DNA of 64,000 nucleotides from Brachybacterium kimchii (GTDB lineage: Bacteria > Actinomycetota > Actinomycetes > Actinomycetales > Dermabacteraceae), in contig NZ_CP097218.1 in the NCBI RefSeq assembly GCF_023373525.1, positions 1,426,001-1,490,000 of the forward strand, given 5' to 3'. The notes below the pieces were generated by a model, which had not been told where the DNA came from, did not search any database, and saw nothing but the letters and a program-made list of their open reading frames with translations. The first letter of the stretch is position 1; every line of letters starts with the position of its first letter. This document shows, in pieces, positions 33,831 to 42,988 of this stretch. The position numbers and the translations under genes were made by a program.

Positions 33831-35654
33831 ATGGCCCATCTGCTGGGAGCCGAGAAGATCCACGTCGCCCTGCCCGACCGCGTCCTCCTGGACGCCGTCA
33901 CCCTGGGCATCGAGGACGGCGACCGCATCGGCGTCGTCGGACGCAACGGCGACGGCAAGTCCACGCTGCTGCGCGTGCTCGCGGGGGCTCAGACGCCCGA
34001 CGACGGACGCGTGACCGTGCGCGGCGGCCTGCGCGTGGGCGCGCTGTCCCAGCAGGACGTGGCCGAGATCGGGGAGAGCGTCCGCTCGCGCGTGGTCGGC
34101 GACCGCCCCGAGCACGAGTGGGCCTCGGACCCCCGGATCCGCGACGTGCTCTCCGGCCTGCTGGGCGAGCTCGACCTCGACGCCGAGCTCACGAGCCTCT
34201 CCGGAGGGCAGCTGCGCCGCGTGCACCTCGCCGAGCTGCTCGTGCGCGACGTGGACGTGATGCTCCTGGACGAGCCCACGAACCATCTGGACGTCGAGGG
34301 CATCTCCTGGCTGGCGGGCCACCTGAAGCGGCGCTGGCCCTCGCGCAGCGGGGGCATCGTGGTCGTCACCCACGACCGCTGGTTCCTCGACGAGGTCTGC
34401 ACCCGCATGTGGGAGGTGCACGACGGCGTGGTCGACCCCTTCGAGGGCGGGTACGCGGCGTACGTCCTGCAGAGGGTGGAGCGCGACCGCCAGGCCGCCG
34501 CGATCGAGGCCAAGCGCCAGAACCTCATGCGCAAGGAGCTCGCGTGGCTGCGCCGCGGGGCTCCCGCACGCACGTCGAAGCCGAAGTTCCGGATCGACGC
34601 CGCGAACGAGCTGATCGCCGGCGAGCCGCCCCTGCGGGACACGGTCGAGCTCACGCAGCTGGCGACCTCGCGACTGGGCCGCGACGTCATCGACCTCGAG
34701 GGCGTGACCGCCGGGTACGAGGGACGCGCGGTGATCCAGGACGTCACCCTCCATGTGGGCCCGGCGGACAGGATCGGCGTGCTGGGCCCGAACGGCGCCG
34801 GCAAGTCGACGCTGCTGGCCCTGGTCACCGGGGATCTGGACCCGATGGCCGGACGCGTGAAGCGCGGGAAGACCGTCACCGTCCAGCAGGTCACCCAGAA
34901 GCTCGAGGGCCTCGCCGAACATCTGGACGAGCGGGTCAGCGACGTCGTCGGCCGTTACCGCACCACGTTCCGGGCGGGCAAGGACGAGGTCACCCCGGGC
35001 CAGCTGCTCGAGCGCCTCGGTTTCACCACCGCGCATCAGAAGGTGCGCGTGGGCTCCCTCTCCGGCGGGCAGCAGCGGCGACTGGATCTGCTGCTGACGC
35101 TGCTGGACGAGCCCAACGTGCTGGTGCTCGACGAGCCGACGAACGACATGGACACCGACATGCTCGCGGCCATGGAGGATCTTCTGGACACCTGGCCGGG
35201 ACCGCTGATCGTGGTCTCCCACGACCGGTACCTGCTCGAGCGCGTGACGGACCTCCAGTACGCGGTGCTGGACGGCCACGTGCGGCACCTGCCGGGCGGC
35301 GTCGAGCAGTACCTCGCGCTGCGGGCGGCGGGCGCAGGCGAGGGCGACGCACGGACGTCGGCGGGGGCGTCGGAGGCGTCGGCGCCGGCCCCCGATGCTC
35401 AGCCGACGGCGGCCTCCCCCGTCACCGGCCTCTCGGGCCGCGAGCTGAGGGAGGCGCAGAAGGCGCTGTCCGCCGTCGAGAGGCGGATGGAGAAGCTGAC
35501 CCGGCGCGCCGAGGAGCTCACCGCGCAGATGACCTCGCACGATCCGGGGGACGTCTCCGGGCTCCAGGAGCTCGGCGCGACGCTCCAGGAGGTCCAGGGC
35601 GAGCTCGCCGAGACCGAGGAGCGCTGGCTGGAGTTGTCCGAGCAGGTGGGCTGA
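33831..35654 (+). CDS. ABC-F family ATPase
   Basis: 607-aa duplicated ATPase without membrane domain; ABC-F proteins bind the ribosomal E-site or act in translation and antibiotic protection. First domain: Walker A GRNGDGKST, signature LSGGQLRRVHL, Walker B MLLDEPTNHLD. Second: GPNGAGKST, LSGGQQRRLDL, VLDEPTNDMD. The inter-domain linker is short with an Arg-rich part (KRQNLMRKELAWLRRGAPAR), and a C-terminal coiled coil (about 535-607) is preceded by an Ala/Pro-rich spacer, which gives an Uup-like layout. The Asp in the first Walker A is a known variant, not a lesion. No known resistance subfamily can be assigned from sequence alone. Confidence 0.93.
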   Translation: MAHLLGAEKIHVALPDRVLLDAVTLGIEDGDRIGVVGRNGDGKSTLLRVLAGAQTPDDGRVTVRGGLRVGALSQQDVAEIGESVRSRVVGDRPEHEWASDPRIRDVLSGLLGELDLDAELTSLSGGQLRRVHLAELLVRDVDVMLLDEPTNHLDVEGISWLAGHLKRRWPSRSGGIVVVTHDRWFLDEVCTRMWEVHDGVVDPFEGGYAAYVLQRVERDRQAAAIEAKRQNLMRKELAWLRRGAPARTSKPKFRIDAANELIAGEPPLRDTVELTQLATSRLGRDVIDLEGVTAGYEGRAVIQDVTLHVGPADRIGVLGPNGAGKSTLLALVTGDLDPMAGRVKRGKTVTVQQVTQKLEGLAEHLDERVSDVVGRYRTTFRAGKDEVTPGQLLERLGFTTAHQKVRVGSLSGGQQRRLDLLLTLLDEPNVLVLDEPTNDMDTDMLAAMEDLLDTWPGPLIVVSHDRYLLERVTDLQYAVLDGHVRHLPGGVEQYLALRAAGAGEGDARTSAGASEASAPAPDAQPTAASPVTGLSGRELREAQKALSAVERRMEKLTRRAEELTAQMTSHDPGDVSGLQELGATLQEVQGELAETEERWLELSEQVG

Positions 35655-35726
35655 GCGCCTCACTCCGACAGTGGGTGCGGTGCCGCCGCTGCGGCTGGTG
35701 CCGCCGTCGGCCGCGCTCCGGTCGGG

Positions 35727-36134
35727 TCACTCGTAGAATCCGCGCCCGATCACGGCGTGCCGTACTCCCCCTACCGGGTCCTGCACGTCGCCGGCGAAGC
35801 GCGGGATCAGGTGGAGATGGGCATGCGGGACCGTCTGCCCTGCCGCTCGTCCCGCATTGAACCCGACGTTGTACCCGTCGGGAGCGAGCGCGCTGTCGAG
35901 CTCATCCTTGCAGCGACCGATGAGGTCCCACGCGGCGGCCCACTCGCTCGGGTCCGCATCGAACCAGGTCGTGATCTGGCGGAACGGGATGATGAGCGTG
36001 TGCCCAGGGGAGACCGGATTCGTATCGCGGAGGGCGAAGACGAGCTCGTTCTGCGCGACCCTCTGGTCCGCCGGCACCTCGAGGAACACTGAATTCGGGA
36101 CGTGTTGGTCCGGCGCTGGGCTGGAATCGCTCAT
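35727..36134 (-). CDS. HIT family hydrolase
   Basis: Nucleotide-binding histidine-triad protein, 135 aa from the ATG at 36134. The triad motif HAHLHLIPRF is near the C-terminus, and TNPVSPGHTLIIPFRQI and GYNVGFNAGRAAGQTV are the other HIT elements. Members hydrolyse adenylated or diadenosine compounds; the substrate is not known. The frame stays open 12 codons further to 36170. No convincing ribosome binding site is seen for either start. Confidence 0.88.
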   Translation of the reverse strand: MSDSSPAPDQHVPNSVFLEVPADQRVAQNELVFALRDTNPVSPGHTLIIPFRQITTWFDADPSEWAAAWDLIGRCKDELDSALAPDGYNVGFNAGRAAGQTVPHAHLHLIPRFAGDVQDPVGGVRHAVIGRGFYE

Positions 36135-36187
36135 ACTGCCGATCCCACTCCCCCACTCGCCCCGCCGCAACTTCGTTTCCGGGCATG

Positions 36188-36223
36188 CCTGTAGAGGGGC
36201 ACGGTGGTGTGTCCCTCTACAGG
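36188..36223 (-). terminator. Hairpin after the HNH nuclease gene
   Basis: CCTGTAGAGGG (36188-36198) with CCCTCTACAGG (36213-36223), extendable by four pairs with one wobble. No U-run follows. Confidence 0.6.
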
Positions 36224-36292
36224 TGGGGGTGGGTGGTGTTGCTTTCGGGGTTCTGACCTTGCTGGCCTGCGATGGCGGGCTGGTCCTGCGGG

Positions 36293-38188
36293 TCAGAAGG
36301 GTGGTGGTCCGGGGTCGAACTTCGGAGGTGGATCCTGGCGTTTGCGTGGCCTTCGGGTGGTGGCGCTGATGGGGATGTCTCCGTCGTAATGGAACGTCGG
36401 GAGCGGTTGGTACCTGCGCCGGACGGGTTTCTCGACCGGGACCTCTTCGAGATCAGAGGCGCCGGCGTGGTCCATGTTCACGCGGGGCCACGGGTCAGGT
36501 GGCCCGGGCCGGATCGGCCAGGGCGAGTCCAACCGGGAGGGATCGGGAGTCGGTGCCTCTGCACTGGTTCCGTCCTCGGCATCGCGTTGCTGCTCGTAGT
36601 CGTCTTGCCTGCGTTGCGTCGAGTCCCAGACGGCGTCGAGTTGGGCGACGGCTTGGGGTGTGAGGAGGTCGGTGTCGTCTTCGCGGAACACGCGGAAGCG
36701 TTCGTGCATCTCCCACACCGTGCCCGCGGTCCCTGCCGGGGACTCGTCCGCCTCGACACGGACGGGGTCGAGTTTCCCGGCGGTTTTCATCGCGTGGTGG
36801 AACCAGCACAGGAAGTGCAGGTTCTCCACCGCCGTCCGACCACCACACACCGGGTCCGCATGGTTGTACTCCACGATGTGATCGGCCTCCGAGGCGACCG
36901 ACGCTGCGCGTTCGCAGCCGGGGACGCCGCAGGACTGGCCGCGGAGGCGGAGGTGTTCGAGCATCGCCCCCGTGGGCCGGTACTTGTCCGCCGGACGCGG
37001 CAAGAACTCCCCCGACGAGGGATCCGTCAGCACTCGGAACCATTCCTCGCTCTTTCCGGCGATCTCTCTCGCCATCTGCGCGGGGATCGGGGTCCCGTCC
37101 TCGAGGACGCCGGGGGCGTCGTCGCCGCCGGCCAGGGTGAGGAAGGGGACGAGGACGTTCAACCGGAACCGTGCCTCCGGGACGGTGATGCCACCGGTGT
37201 CGAGCTGGGCGGCATGGGCGAGGTGATACCGGATCAGGTTGAGCGACAGGGGCATGCCCTCGTTCTCCACCCGACGATCCGGATCCAGCGGGATCTCGGT
37301 GCCCTCCATCAGGGCGTGACGCTGGGCGTTCTGGATCGCACGAGCCGCCTGATCGAACTTCCCGGCCAATGCTTTGATCTCGGGGGCCGGGCCGATGATC
37401 CGCAGGGACGCGACGCCGTCGAGAGTTCCGGGGTCCAGGACCATGCGGCGACGGGTGGCGGAGACTTCTTCGGGTTCTTTCGGGTGTCGCTGCTGAATCT
37501 TCGTCACCAGCAGGTCGAGGCATTTCGTGAACACCCTCGGCATGATCGCCAAACACCACGAAGCGACCGTGACATCCACCAGCACCATTTCCGCCGGCGT
37601 GAAATCCGCAGTGCGCCGCAACAGGGTCCGGAACCACTCCGCAGGAAACTCCCCCGCCTCCAATGCTTGAGTGCAGCGTGGGAGGAGGTCCACGGCCCGG
37701 TGGGCGTCCGTGATGGCCTTCGCAGCCTGACCGCGAGTGCAGCGCATCGCCACCGCGACCATCAGGTCCTGCTGCTCGACCTCGTACGGGTCCGCGTCCA
37801 TGTCCTCACGACCCGCCCAGAACGGCGCCAGGGCCACGAAACGCCGGGAGAGCTCATAGGACTCATCGACTCCCTCGTCCCACAGGGCACGGACCTGCGC
37901 AGTGAGCTCCGCATCCGGGCGGGCCTTGACCCTGCGTGCCACCACATCCCTGCACACCGGCTTCTTGGATTCCTTCACGAAGAACAAGGGCTTCACACCC
38001 TCCGGGGGCGCGGCCACGAACCGGGGCGTGTGCACGTGCATGTCCTCGCGCTGACGCTCGGACATCTTCTCCAGATCGTCGAGGATCGAGAAGGTCGACT
38101 CGATCGCCGGCTCCCCGGGCAGGTCCAGCCGCCCCTGCGACTCCGGCTGCTCCACCGCACTCACGACACCCACCCCCTCCCCTGACAT
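36293..38188 (-). CDS. DUF222/HNH endonuclease domain protein
   Basis: 631 aa from the ATG at 38188. A long DUF222 helical domain occupies about 60-380 and an HNH nuclease domain lies at about 410-470: CGVPGCERAASVASEADHIV then ENLHFLCWFHHAMK, with two Cys near the first half and the catalytic His in DHIVEYN. The C-terminal 100 residues are Pro/Asp/Arg rich. Such proteins are abundant and often multicopy in actinobacteria, some linked to mobile DNA, but their function is undefined. The frame extends to a TTG at 38266; the ATG is preferred. Lower-GC upstream DNA contains DnaA-box-like sites. Confidence 0.9.
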   Translation of the reverse strand: MSGEGVGVVSAVEQPESQGRLDLPGEPAIESTFSILDDLEKMSERQREDMHVHTPRFVAAPPEGVKPLFFVKESKKPVCRDVVARRVKARPDAELTAQVRALWDEGVDESYELSRRFVALAPFWAGREDMDADPYEVEQQDLMVAVAMRCTRGQAAKAITDAHRAVDLLPRCTQALEAGEFPAEWFRTLLRRTADFTPAEMVLVDVTVASWCLAIMPRVFTKCLDLLVTKIQQRHPKEPEEVSATRRRMVLDPGTLDGVASLRIIGPAPEIKALAGKFDQAARAIQNAQRHALMEGTEIPLDPDRRVENEGMPLSLNLIRYHLAHAAQLDTGGITVPEARFRLNVLVPFLTLAGGDDAPGVLEDGTPIPAQMAREIAGKSEEWFRVLTDPSSGEFLPRPADKYRPTGAMLEHLRLRGQSCGVPGCERAASVASEADHIVEYNHADPVCGGRTAVENLHFLCWFHHAMKTAGKLDPVRVEADESPAGTAGTVWEMHERFRVFREDDTDLLTPQAVAQLDAVWDSTQRRQDDYEQQRDAEDGTSAEAPTPDPSRLDSPWPIRPGPPDPWPRVNMDHAGASDLEEVPVEKPVRRRYQPLPTFHYDGDIPISATTRRPRKRQDPPPKFDPGPPPF

Positions 38189-38574
38189 TCCACCGACCCA
38201 CACGACATATCTAGATCGGGATACTGATTCAACTGGCGCAACCGCAAGATTCGTCGGCCTCACCAATGAAGCCGCGACCTCTCACCCCTGATCGATATGT
38301 CCAATTCTATCCCGCCGCACACCAGAAAACCAGACCCCTATCGAGAATGTGGACAAGCCAGCGAAAGAGCTTCCCCTCCCCCGCCTCCACCCTCTCAGCA
38401 GTGGATAACCCCGTGGAAAACACCCCATTGTGGGGGAACCGATCAGCGAATCTCCGCCGAGGACTCGACGCGCTCAGAAACGCCCAGGACGCCGACGCGC
38501 CCATTCCGTCCCGTCACGACGCCGCCCCGCCCTGCTCCCGCCCCGAGGCACTACTCGCGCCGGGGAAGTCTCAA
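38189..38574. other. Gene-free, AT-richer intergenic region
   Basis: About 385 bases upstream of the HNH gene. It holds three DnaA-box-like nonamers (see separate entry). Open frames here are short and lack family motifs. Confidence 0.55.
38348..38420. promoter_or_regulatory. Three DnaA-box-like sites
   Basis: TGTGGACAA (38348-38356) is an exact complement of TTGTCCACA, the high-GC actinobacterial DnaA box. AGTGGATAA (38400-38408) differs from TGTGGATAA at one base, and CGTGGAAAA (38412-38420) at two. All three have the same orientation. Chance matches to such 9-mers occur, but three within 73 bp are unusual. Confidence 0.4.
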
Positions 38575-38960
38575 TCAGCCTCGTGACCCCGGCATCGAGC
38601 GTCATCCGGGCGATGTGGAGCGCGGGGTAGGAGACCTCGTCGGCAAAGAGCGCCTCGCCCAGGCGCAGCCGGACGATCGTGGCGAGCTGCTCGGCGGTGC
38701 GGGTGGCCTCGGGATTGTTCTCGCGGATGCCGAGTCCGATCGTGGACTCCTGCCCGCCCAGCTGGCGCCGGGACCGGATGCGCACGAACAGTTAGCGCAC
38801 GTGATGAACGGGGCGGCGCTCATCGAGCGGCTGCCCAGGTCCGGGCCGAAGCGCTCGGAGACCACGGCGAGCATCTGCTGGATGACACCGGTCATCGTGC
38901 AGGCGAAGGCGAGGTCGCCGGACGCGAAATCGGCGTTGACCAGGCGAAACGGCGAGGACT
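38575..38960 (-). pseudogene. Remnant of a PRD-domain (BglG-like) regulator
   Basis: Two adjoining minus-strand frames carry protein-like sequence. The frame ending near 38575 reads IRENNPEATRTAEQLATIVR then ADEVSYPALHIARMTLD, which matches the end of a PTS regulation domain (DE..YLALHI) of BglG/LicT-type antiterminators. The frame before it reads MTGVIQQMLAVVSERFGPDL and then loses similarity. An in-frame TAA and a frame change separate them. No RNA-binding domain or PTS gene is nearby. I read it as a truncated, frameshifted relic; the family assignment rests on the short PRD-like tail only. Confidence 0.5.
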
Positions 38961-38984
38961 ACAGCACCCCGGCCCCGCGACGGC

Positions 38985-40466
38985 TCACGACGCCTGCGAC
39001 GCCTGCACCCAGGCGAGATGCTCCTCGTCGATGTCGCCCGTGACGTAGCGGCCGTCGAAGCAGCACATGTCCAGGTCGGTGAGCTCGGAGCCCTCGACGA
39101 TCGCCGCACGCAGGTCCTCGATCTCCTGGTAGACGAGATGGTCGGCGCCCAGCACCTCGGCGATCTCGGGGATCGTGCGGCCGTGGGCCACGAGCTCCTC
39201 GCGCGAGGGCATGTTGATCCCGTACACGTGGGGGTGGCGGATCGGCGGCGCGGCGGAGGCGAAGGTGACGGAGGCGGCGCCCGCGCGGCGGGCCATCTCG
39301 ATGATCTGCTGGCTGGTGGTGCCGCGCACGATCGAGTCGTCGATCAGCAGCACGTGCTTGCCGCGGAACTCGAGGGACATCGCATTGAGCTTCTGACGCA
39401 CGCTGCGCCGGCGCACGGCCTGACCGGGCATGATGAAGGTGCGGCCGACGTAGTGGTTCTTGTAGAAGCCCTCGCGGTACTCGATGCCGAGCCTGCGGGC
39501 GACCTCCATCGCAGCGGGCCGCGAGGAGTCCGGGATCGGCATCACCACGTCGATCTCCTCGACGGGCACGTGGGCGGCGATGGTGGCGGCGAGCCTCTCC
39601 CCCATCCGCAGGCGCGACTCGTAGACGCTCACGCCGTTCATCACGGAGTCGGGGCGGGCGAGGTAGACGTACTCGAAGGCGCACGGGGTGCACGCGGCGG
39701 GAGAGGCGCCCTCGGCGGCTGCGCACTGGCGCATGAACAGGGCTCCGTCGTGCCGGATGAAGACGGCCTCGCCGGGCTCCACGTCGCGGACGATCTCGTA
39801 GCCGCCGTTCTCCAGGACCAGGGACTCGCTGGCCACGGCCCACTCGTCGTGCTCCTCGCTCGTCGCTCCCGGGCGCCGCCCCAGGATCAGCGGGCGGATG
39901 CCGTGGGGGTCGCGGAAGGCGAGCAGCCCGTGGCCGGCGATCACGGAGATCACGGCATAGGCGCCGCGGATGCGGGCGTGGGTGCGGCCGACGGCCTCGA
40001 AGATCGCCTCGGGCTCGAGGAGCTCCGAGGACGTGGTCTCCTGCAGCTCCCCGGCCAGGACGTTCACGAGCAGCTCGGTGTCGCTGGTGGAGTTCACGTG
40101 GCGGCGATCGCGCCGGGCCATCTCCTCGGCGAGCTCACGGGTGTTGGTGAGGTTCCCGTTGTGGATGAGGACGATCCCGTAGGGCGCGTTGACGTAGAAG
40201 GGCTGCGCCTCCTCCTCGCGGGAGGCCTCGCCCTTGGTCGCGTAGCGGACGTGGCCCAGGCCCGTCTCGCCGCGCAGGGCGCGCATGTCCCGCGTGCGGA
40301 AGGCCTCGCGGACCATGCCCTGGCCCTTGGCGATGTGCATCATCGCGTCCGCCTCGGCGGTCGCGATCCCGGTCGCGTCCTGCCCGCGATGCTGCAGCAG
40401 CAGGAGGGCGTCGTAGATGTCCTGGTTGACCGGCCCGTTGCCGACCATGCCGACGATTCCGCACAT
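38985..40466 (-). CDS. purF: Amidophosphoribosyltransferase
   Basis: First committed enzyme of purine synthesis: PRPP plus glutamine to phosphoribosylamine. 493 aa. The N-terminal Ntn-hydrolase glutaminase begins MCGIVGMVGNG with catalytic Cys2 exposed after Met removal, followed by LLLLQHRGQDATGIATAE and an oxyanion-site Asn. The C-terminal phosphoribosyltransferase has the PRPP loop VLLIDDSIVRGTTSQQI and the flexible loop GFYKNHYVGRTFI. PurL or purM are not in the window. It is preceded by rsmA (99-nt gap). Confidence 0.97.
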   Translation of the reverse strand: MCGIVGMVGNGPVNQDIYDALLLLQHRGQDATGIATAEADAMMHIAKGQGMVREAFRTRDMRALRGETGLGHVRYATKGEASREEEAQPFYVNAPYGIVLIHNGNLTNTRELAEEMARRDRRHVNSTSDTELLVNVLAGELQETTSSELLEPEAIFEAVGRTHARIRGAYAVISVIAGHGLLAFRDPHGIRPLILGRRPGATSEEHDEWAVASESLVLENGGYEIVRDVEPGEAVFIRHDGALFMRQCAAAEGASPAACTPCAFEYVYLARPDSVMNGVSVYESRLRMGERLAATIAAHVPVEEIDVVMPIPDSSRPAAMEVARRLGIEYREGFYKNHYVGRTFIMPGQAVRRRSVRQKLNAMSLEFRGKHVLLIDDSIVRGTTSQQIIEMARRAGAASVTFASAAPPIRHPHVYGINMPSREELVAHGRTIPEIAEVLGADHLVYQEIEDLRAAIVEGSELTDLDMCCFDGRYVTGDIDEEHLAWVQASQAS

Positions 40467-40565
40467 GGGGTCGCGTCCCGCTCCGTCCGAACCTGGCGCC
40501 CGCCCCTGCGGCGGACGGCACCGATCTCACGCTACAGGCGACGCGCCGCCGAGGGGCGTGCGGTC

Positions 40566-41489
40566 TCACGCCGGCGGCGCCGCCCCCTCGGCCCCGGCGC
40601 CCGCCTCGGCGCCGGCTCGCGCGATGGCGAGGAAGTCCTCGATCGCGAGCGTCTCCCCGCGGCGGGTGGGATCGATCCCGGCCGACGCGATGATGTCGCC
40701 CGCGCGGGCGGAGCCCCCGGCCCAGCCCGAGAGGGCCGCGCGCAGCATCTTGCGGCGCTGGGCGAAGGCCCCGTCGATCACGCGGAAGGTCCGCTCGCGC
40801 TCGTCCTCGGTGCCGAGCGCCTCGGCGCGCCGGGTGAGCAGCACGAGCGCGGAGTCGACGTTCGGGACCGGCCAGAACACGCGCCGGGAGATCCGGCCCG
40901 CGTGCTCCCGCTCCCCGTACCAGGCGGCCTTCGCGCTCGGGGCGCCGTAGACGCGCGAGCCGGGCTCGGCGGCCAGACGGTCGACGACCTCGGACTGCAC
41001 CATGACCAGGCAGCGCTCGATGCCCGGGAAGCGCTCGAGGACGGTCAGCAGGATCGGGGTCGCGACGTTGTAGGGGAGGTTTGCGACCAGCGCTGTCGGC
41101 TCCCCCGCCCCCGGCAGCGCAGGCAGCTCGGTGACGGCCAGCGCATCGGCGTGGACCAGCCGGAAGCGGTCCTCGTCGATGCCGCGGCCCGTGAGCGTGC
41201 GCGGGAGCAGATCGGCCAGGCCCCTGTCGAGCTCGATCGCGGCGACGTCGGCCCCCGCCTCGAGGAGGCCCAGGGTGAGGGAGCCGAGCCCCGGACCGAC
41301 CTCGAGGACCGCCTCCCCCGCGCGCACCCCGGCGCGCTCGACGATGACGCGGACGGTGTTGGGATCCACCACGAAGTTCTGGCCGCGCTGCTTGCTGGGG
41401 CTCAGGCCCGCGCCCTCGGCGAGAGCGCGGATGTCGCGACCGCTGAGCAGGATCGAGCCGCTCTCCCCCGTGCCCGCGTCCCCGCTCAT
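40566..41489 (-). CDS. rsmA: 16S rRNA adenine dimethyltransferase RsmA/KsgA
   Basis: Dimethylates two adjacent adenines near the 3' end of 16S rRNA; loss gives kasugamycin resistance. 307 aa. Motifs: PSKQRGQNFVVDPNTVR, the SAM site VLEVGPGLGSLTLGLLEAG, and catalytic NLPYNVATPIL. The ATG at 41489 overlaps the tatD stop by 4 nt (ATGA); an ATG at 41501 is possible but would overlap tatD more. In many actinobacteria rpfB lies between tatD and rsmA and ispE follows; neither is found here. Confidence 0.96.
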   Translation of the reverse strand: MSGDAGTGESGSILLSGRDIRALAEGAGLSPSKQRGQNFVVDPNTVRVIVERAGVRAGEAVLEVGPGLGSLTLGLLEAGADVAAIELDRGLADLLPRTLTGRGIDEDRFRLVHADALAVTELPALPGAGEPTALVANLPYNVATPILLTVLERFPGIERCLVMVQSEVVDRLAAEPGSRVYGAPSAKAAWYGEREHAGRISRRVFWPVPNVDSALVLLTRRAEALGTEDERERTFRVIDGAFAQRRKMLRAALSGWAGGSARAGDIIASAGIDPTRRGETLAIEDFLAIARAGAEAGAGAEGAAPPA

Positions 41490-42463
41490 GCCGCCGGCCA
41501 TCCGTAGACCTCCCGCGTGGTCGCGGCGATCCGCTCGCAGGCGGCGCCGAGGTCGGTGCCGGTGACCTCGGCGATCGTCGCCATCGTGTGCGGGATCAGG
41601 TACGAGGAGTTCGGGCGCCCGCGGTAGGGCACGGGTGTGAGGAAGGGGGCGTCGGTCTCGACCATCACGCGCCCCAGGCCCACGTCGGCGAGGGCGTCGC
41701 GCAGCTTCTGGGCGTTCTTGAACGTCACATTCCCGGCGAAGGAGAGGTAGAAGCCGCGCGCGACGCACTCGCGCGCGAACTCCACGTCCCCGGAGAAGCA
41801 GTGCAGGACGGTCCGCTCGGGCGCGCCGTCGGCGTCGAGGACCTCCAGGACGTCGGCGTGGGCGTCGCGGTCGTGGATCTGCATCGGCAGGCCGGTCTCC
41901 TTGGCCAGCGCGATGTGGTGGCGGAAGGAGTCGATCTGCGCGGAGCGCGCCTGCTCGTCCTTCTTCGACGTGCGGAACCAGTCCAGGCCCGTCTCGCCGA
42001 CGACGACCATCCCGGGGCCGCGCACCAGGGAGTCGATCTCCGCGAGCGCGTCGTCCAGGCCGATGAGCTCGCGGCCCTCGTGGTCGTGGCCGCGGGCGTG
42101 CAGCGCGGCCTCGTTGGGGTGGACGGCGACGCCGCCGCGCAGGCTGGGCGGGCAGTCCTGCGCACCCACGAGGCGCGCGGTCCACAGGGCCGCCTCGCGG
42201 TCCGAGCCGATGGTGATCTGCGCGGCGATGCCCGCCTCCGCAGCGCGGGCGACGTGCTCGGCGATGCTCAGCCCCTCCTCGCCGTCGGCGAAGTCGAGGT
42301 GGCAGTGGTTGTCGATCACGACCGACGGCAGCGCCTCCGGGACCGGCGGCCAGGAGCGGTCGCGCGAGGAGCGCCGGGGGTCGAGGTCCTCGCGGTGGTG
42401 CACGGGCGCGACGGGGTCGGGCGCTGCGGACCCTGCGCGCGGGTCCTCGGGGGCGTTCGGCAT
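41486..42463 (-). CDS. tatD: TatD family metal-dependent hydrolase
   Basis: TIM-barrel deoxyribonuclease of the TatD family, 325 aa. Metal-ligand motifs are IDNHCHLDF (near residue 50), [35 protein letters not shown] and [11 protein letters not shown]. An N-terminal extension of about 45 residues is Pro/Asp/Arg rich. Upstream, TACGAT at 42475-42470 lies 6 nt before the ATG, so the mRNA is probably leaderless. Confidence 0.95.
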   Translation of the reverse strand: MPNAPEDPRAGSAAPDPVAPVHHREDLDPRRSSRDRSWPPVPEALPSVVIDNHCHLDFADGEEGLSIAEHVARAAEAGIAAQITIGSDREAALWTARLVGAQDCPPSLRGGVAVHPNEAALHARGHDHEGRELIGLDDALAEIDSLVRGPGMVVVGETGLDWFRTSKKDEQARSAQIDSFRHHIALAKETGLPMQIHDRDAHADVLEVLDADGAPERTVLHCFSGDVEFARECVARGFYLSFAGNVTFKNAQKLRDALADVGLGRVMVETDAPFLTPVPYRGRPNSSYLIPHTMATIAEVTGTDLGAACERIAATTREVYGWPAA

Positions 42464-42469
42464 GGGAAC

Positions 42470-42475
42470 ATCGTA
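42470..42475 (-). promoter_or_regulatory. -10 box of leaderless tatD
   Basis: TACGAT on the minus strand, 6 nt before the ATG at 42463. Confidence 0.55.
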
Positions 42476-42708
42476 GGCGGGACCCCGCGCGCGCCCGATG
42501 GAGCCCGCCGGCGTCGACGGCGAGGCCGGTGGTGCATCTCACCTGCCCCGCCCGGGCCGTGGCCAGGGGAATGTGGCAGAATGATCGACCGTTGCGTGTC
42601 CTTCCGCGCGCCCGGCGGCCCCGTGTCGCCTCAGTCCTCCGGGACGGGCCAGCCCGCTGGGCGGACACCCTCGTCGACCATCATCCAGGACCGTCAAGGA
42701 GCGTTCCC

Positions 42709-42879
42709 ATGGCAGTGCCCAAGTTCAAGATGTCCCGGGCTCGCACCCACTCGCGTCGATCGCAGTGGAAGGCCCAGAACGCCGACCTCGTGCAGGTGAC
42801 GGTCCGCGGTCGCACCGCGTCCGTGCCGCGCCGCCTGGCGAAGGCCTACCAGCGCGGCCTGATCGAGATCGACGACTGA
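42709..42879 (+). CDS. rpmF: 50S ribosomal protein L32, cysteine-free form
   Basis: 56 aa: [20 protein letters not shown] at the N-terminus is diagnostic of L32. The zinc-ribbon cysteines of C+ L32 are absent; there is no Cys in the protein, as in many actinobacterial L32 copies. AAGGAG lies 8 nt before the ATG. The gene stands alone, without the usual neighbour DUF177 (yceD), and ends at a strong terminator. Cys-free copies in other bacteria can be zinc-starvation paralogues; whether a Cys-containing copy exists elsewhere cannot be seen. Confidence 0.95.
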   Translation: MAVPKFKMSRARTHSRRSQWKAQNADLVQVTVRGRTASVPRRLAKAYQRGLIEIDD

Positions 42880-42900
42880 TCTCCCGCAGCAGATACTCCC

Positions 42901-42934
42901 GAGAGGGCCCCGACCGCATGGTCGGGGCCCTCTC
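42901..42934 (+). terminator. Terminator of rpmF
   Basis: Perfect 15-bp stem GAGAGGGCCCCGACC (42901-42915) with GGTCGGGGCCCTCTC (42920-42934), loop GCAT. Confidence 0.9.
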
Positions 42935-42988
42935 GCATGTCCGGGGTCCGGCGCCGCTCCTCGGAACGCGCTCGCTCCCCGAGCGCGC

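Noticed and set aside
33831..35654. Damaged Walker A (GRNGDGKST) in the first ABC-F domain
   Set aside because: Gly-Lys-Ser/Thr is intact; Asp at that position occurs in normal ABC-F proteins.
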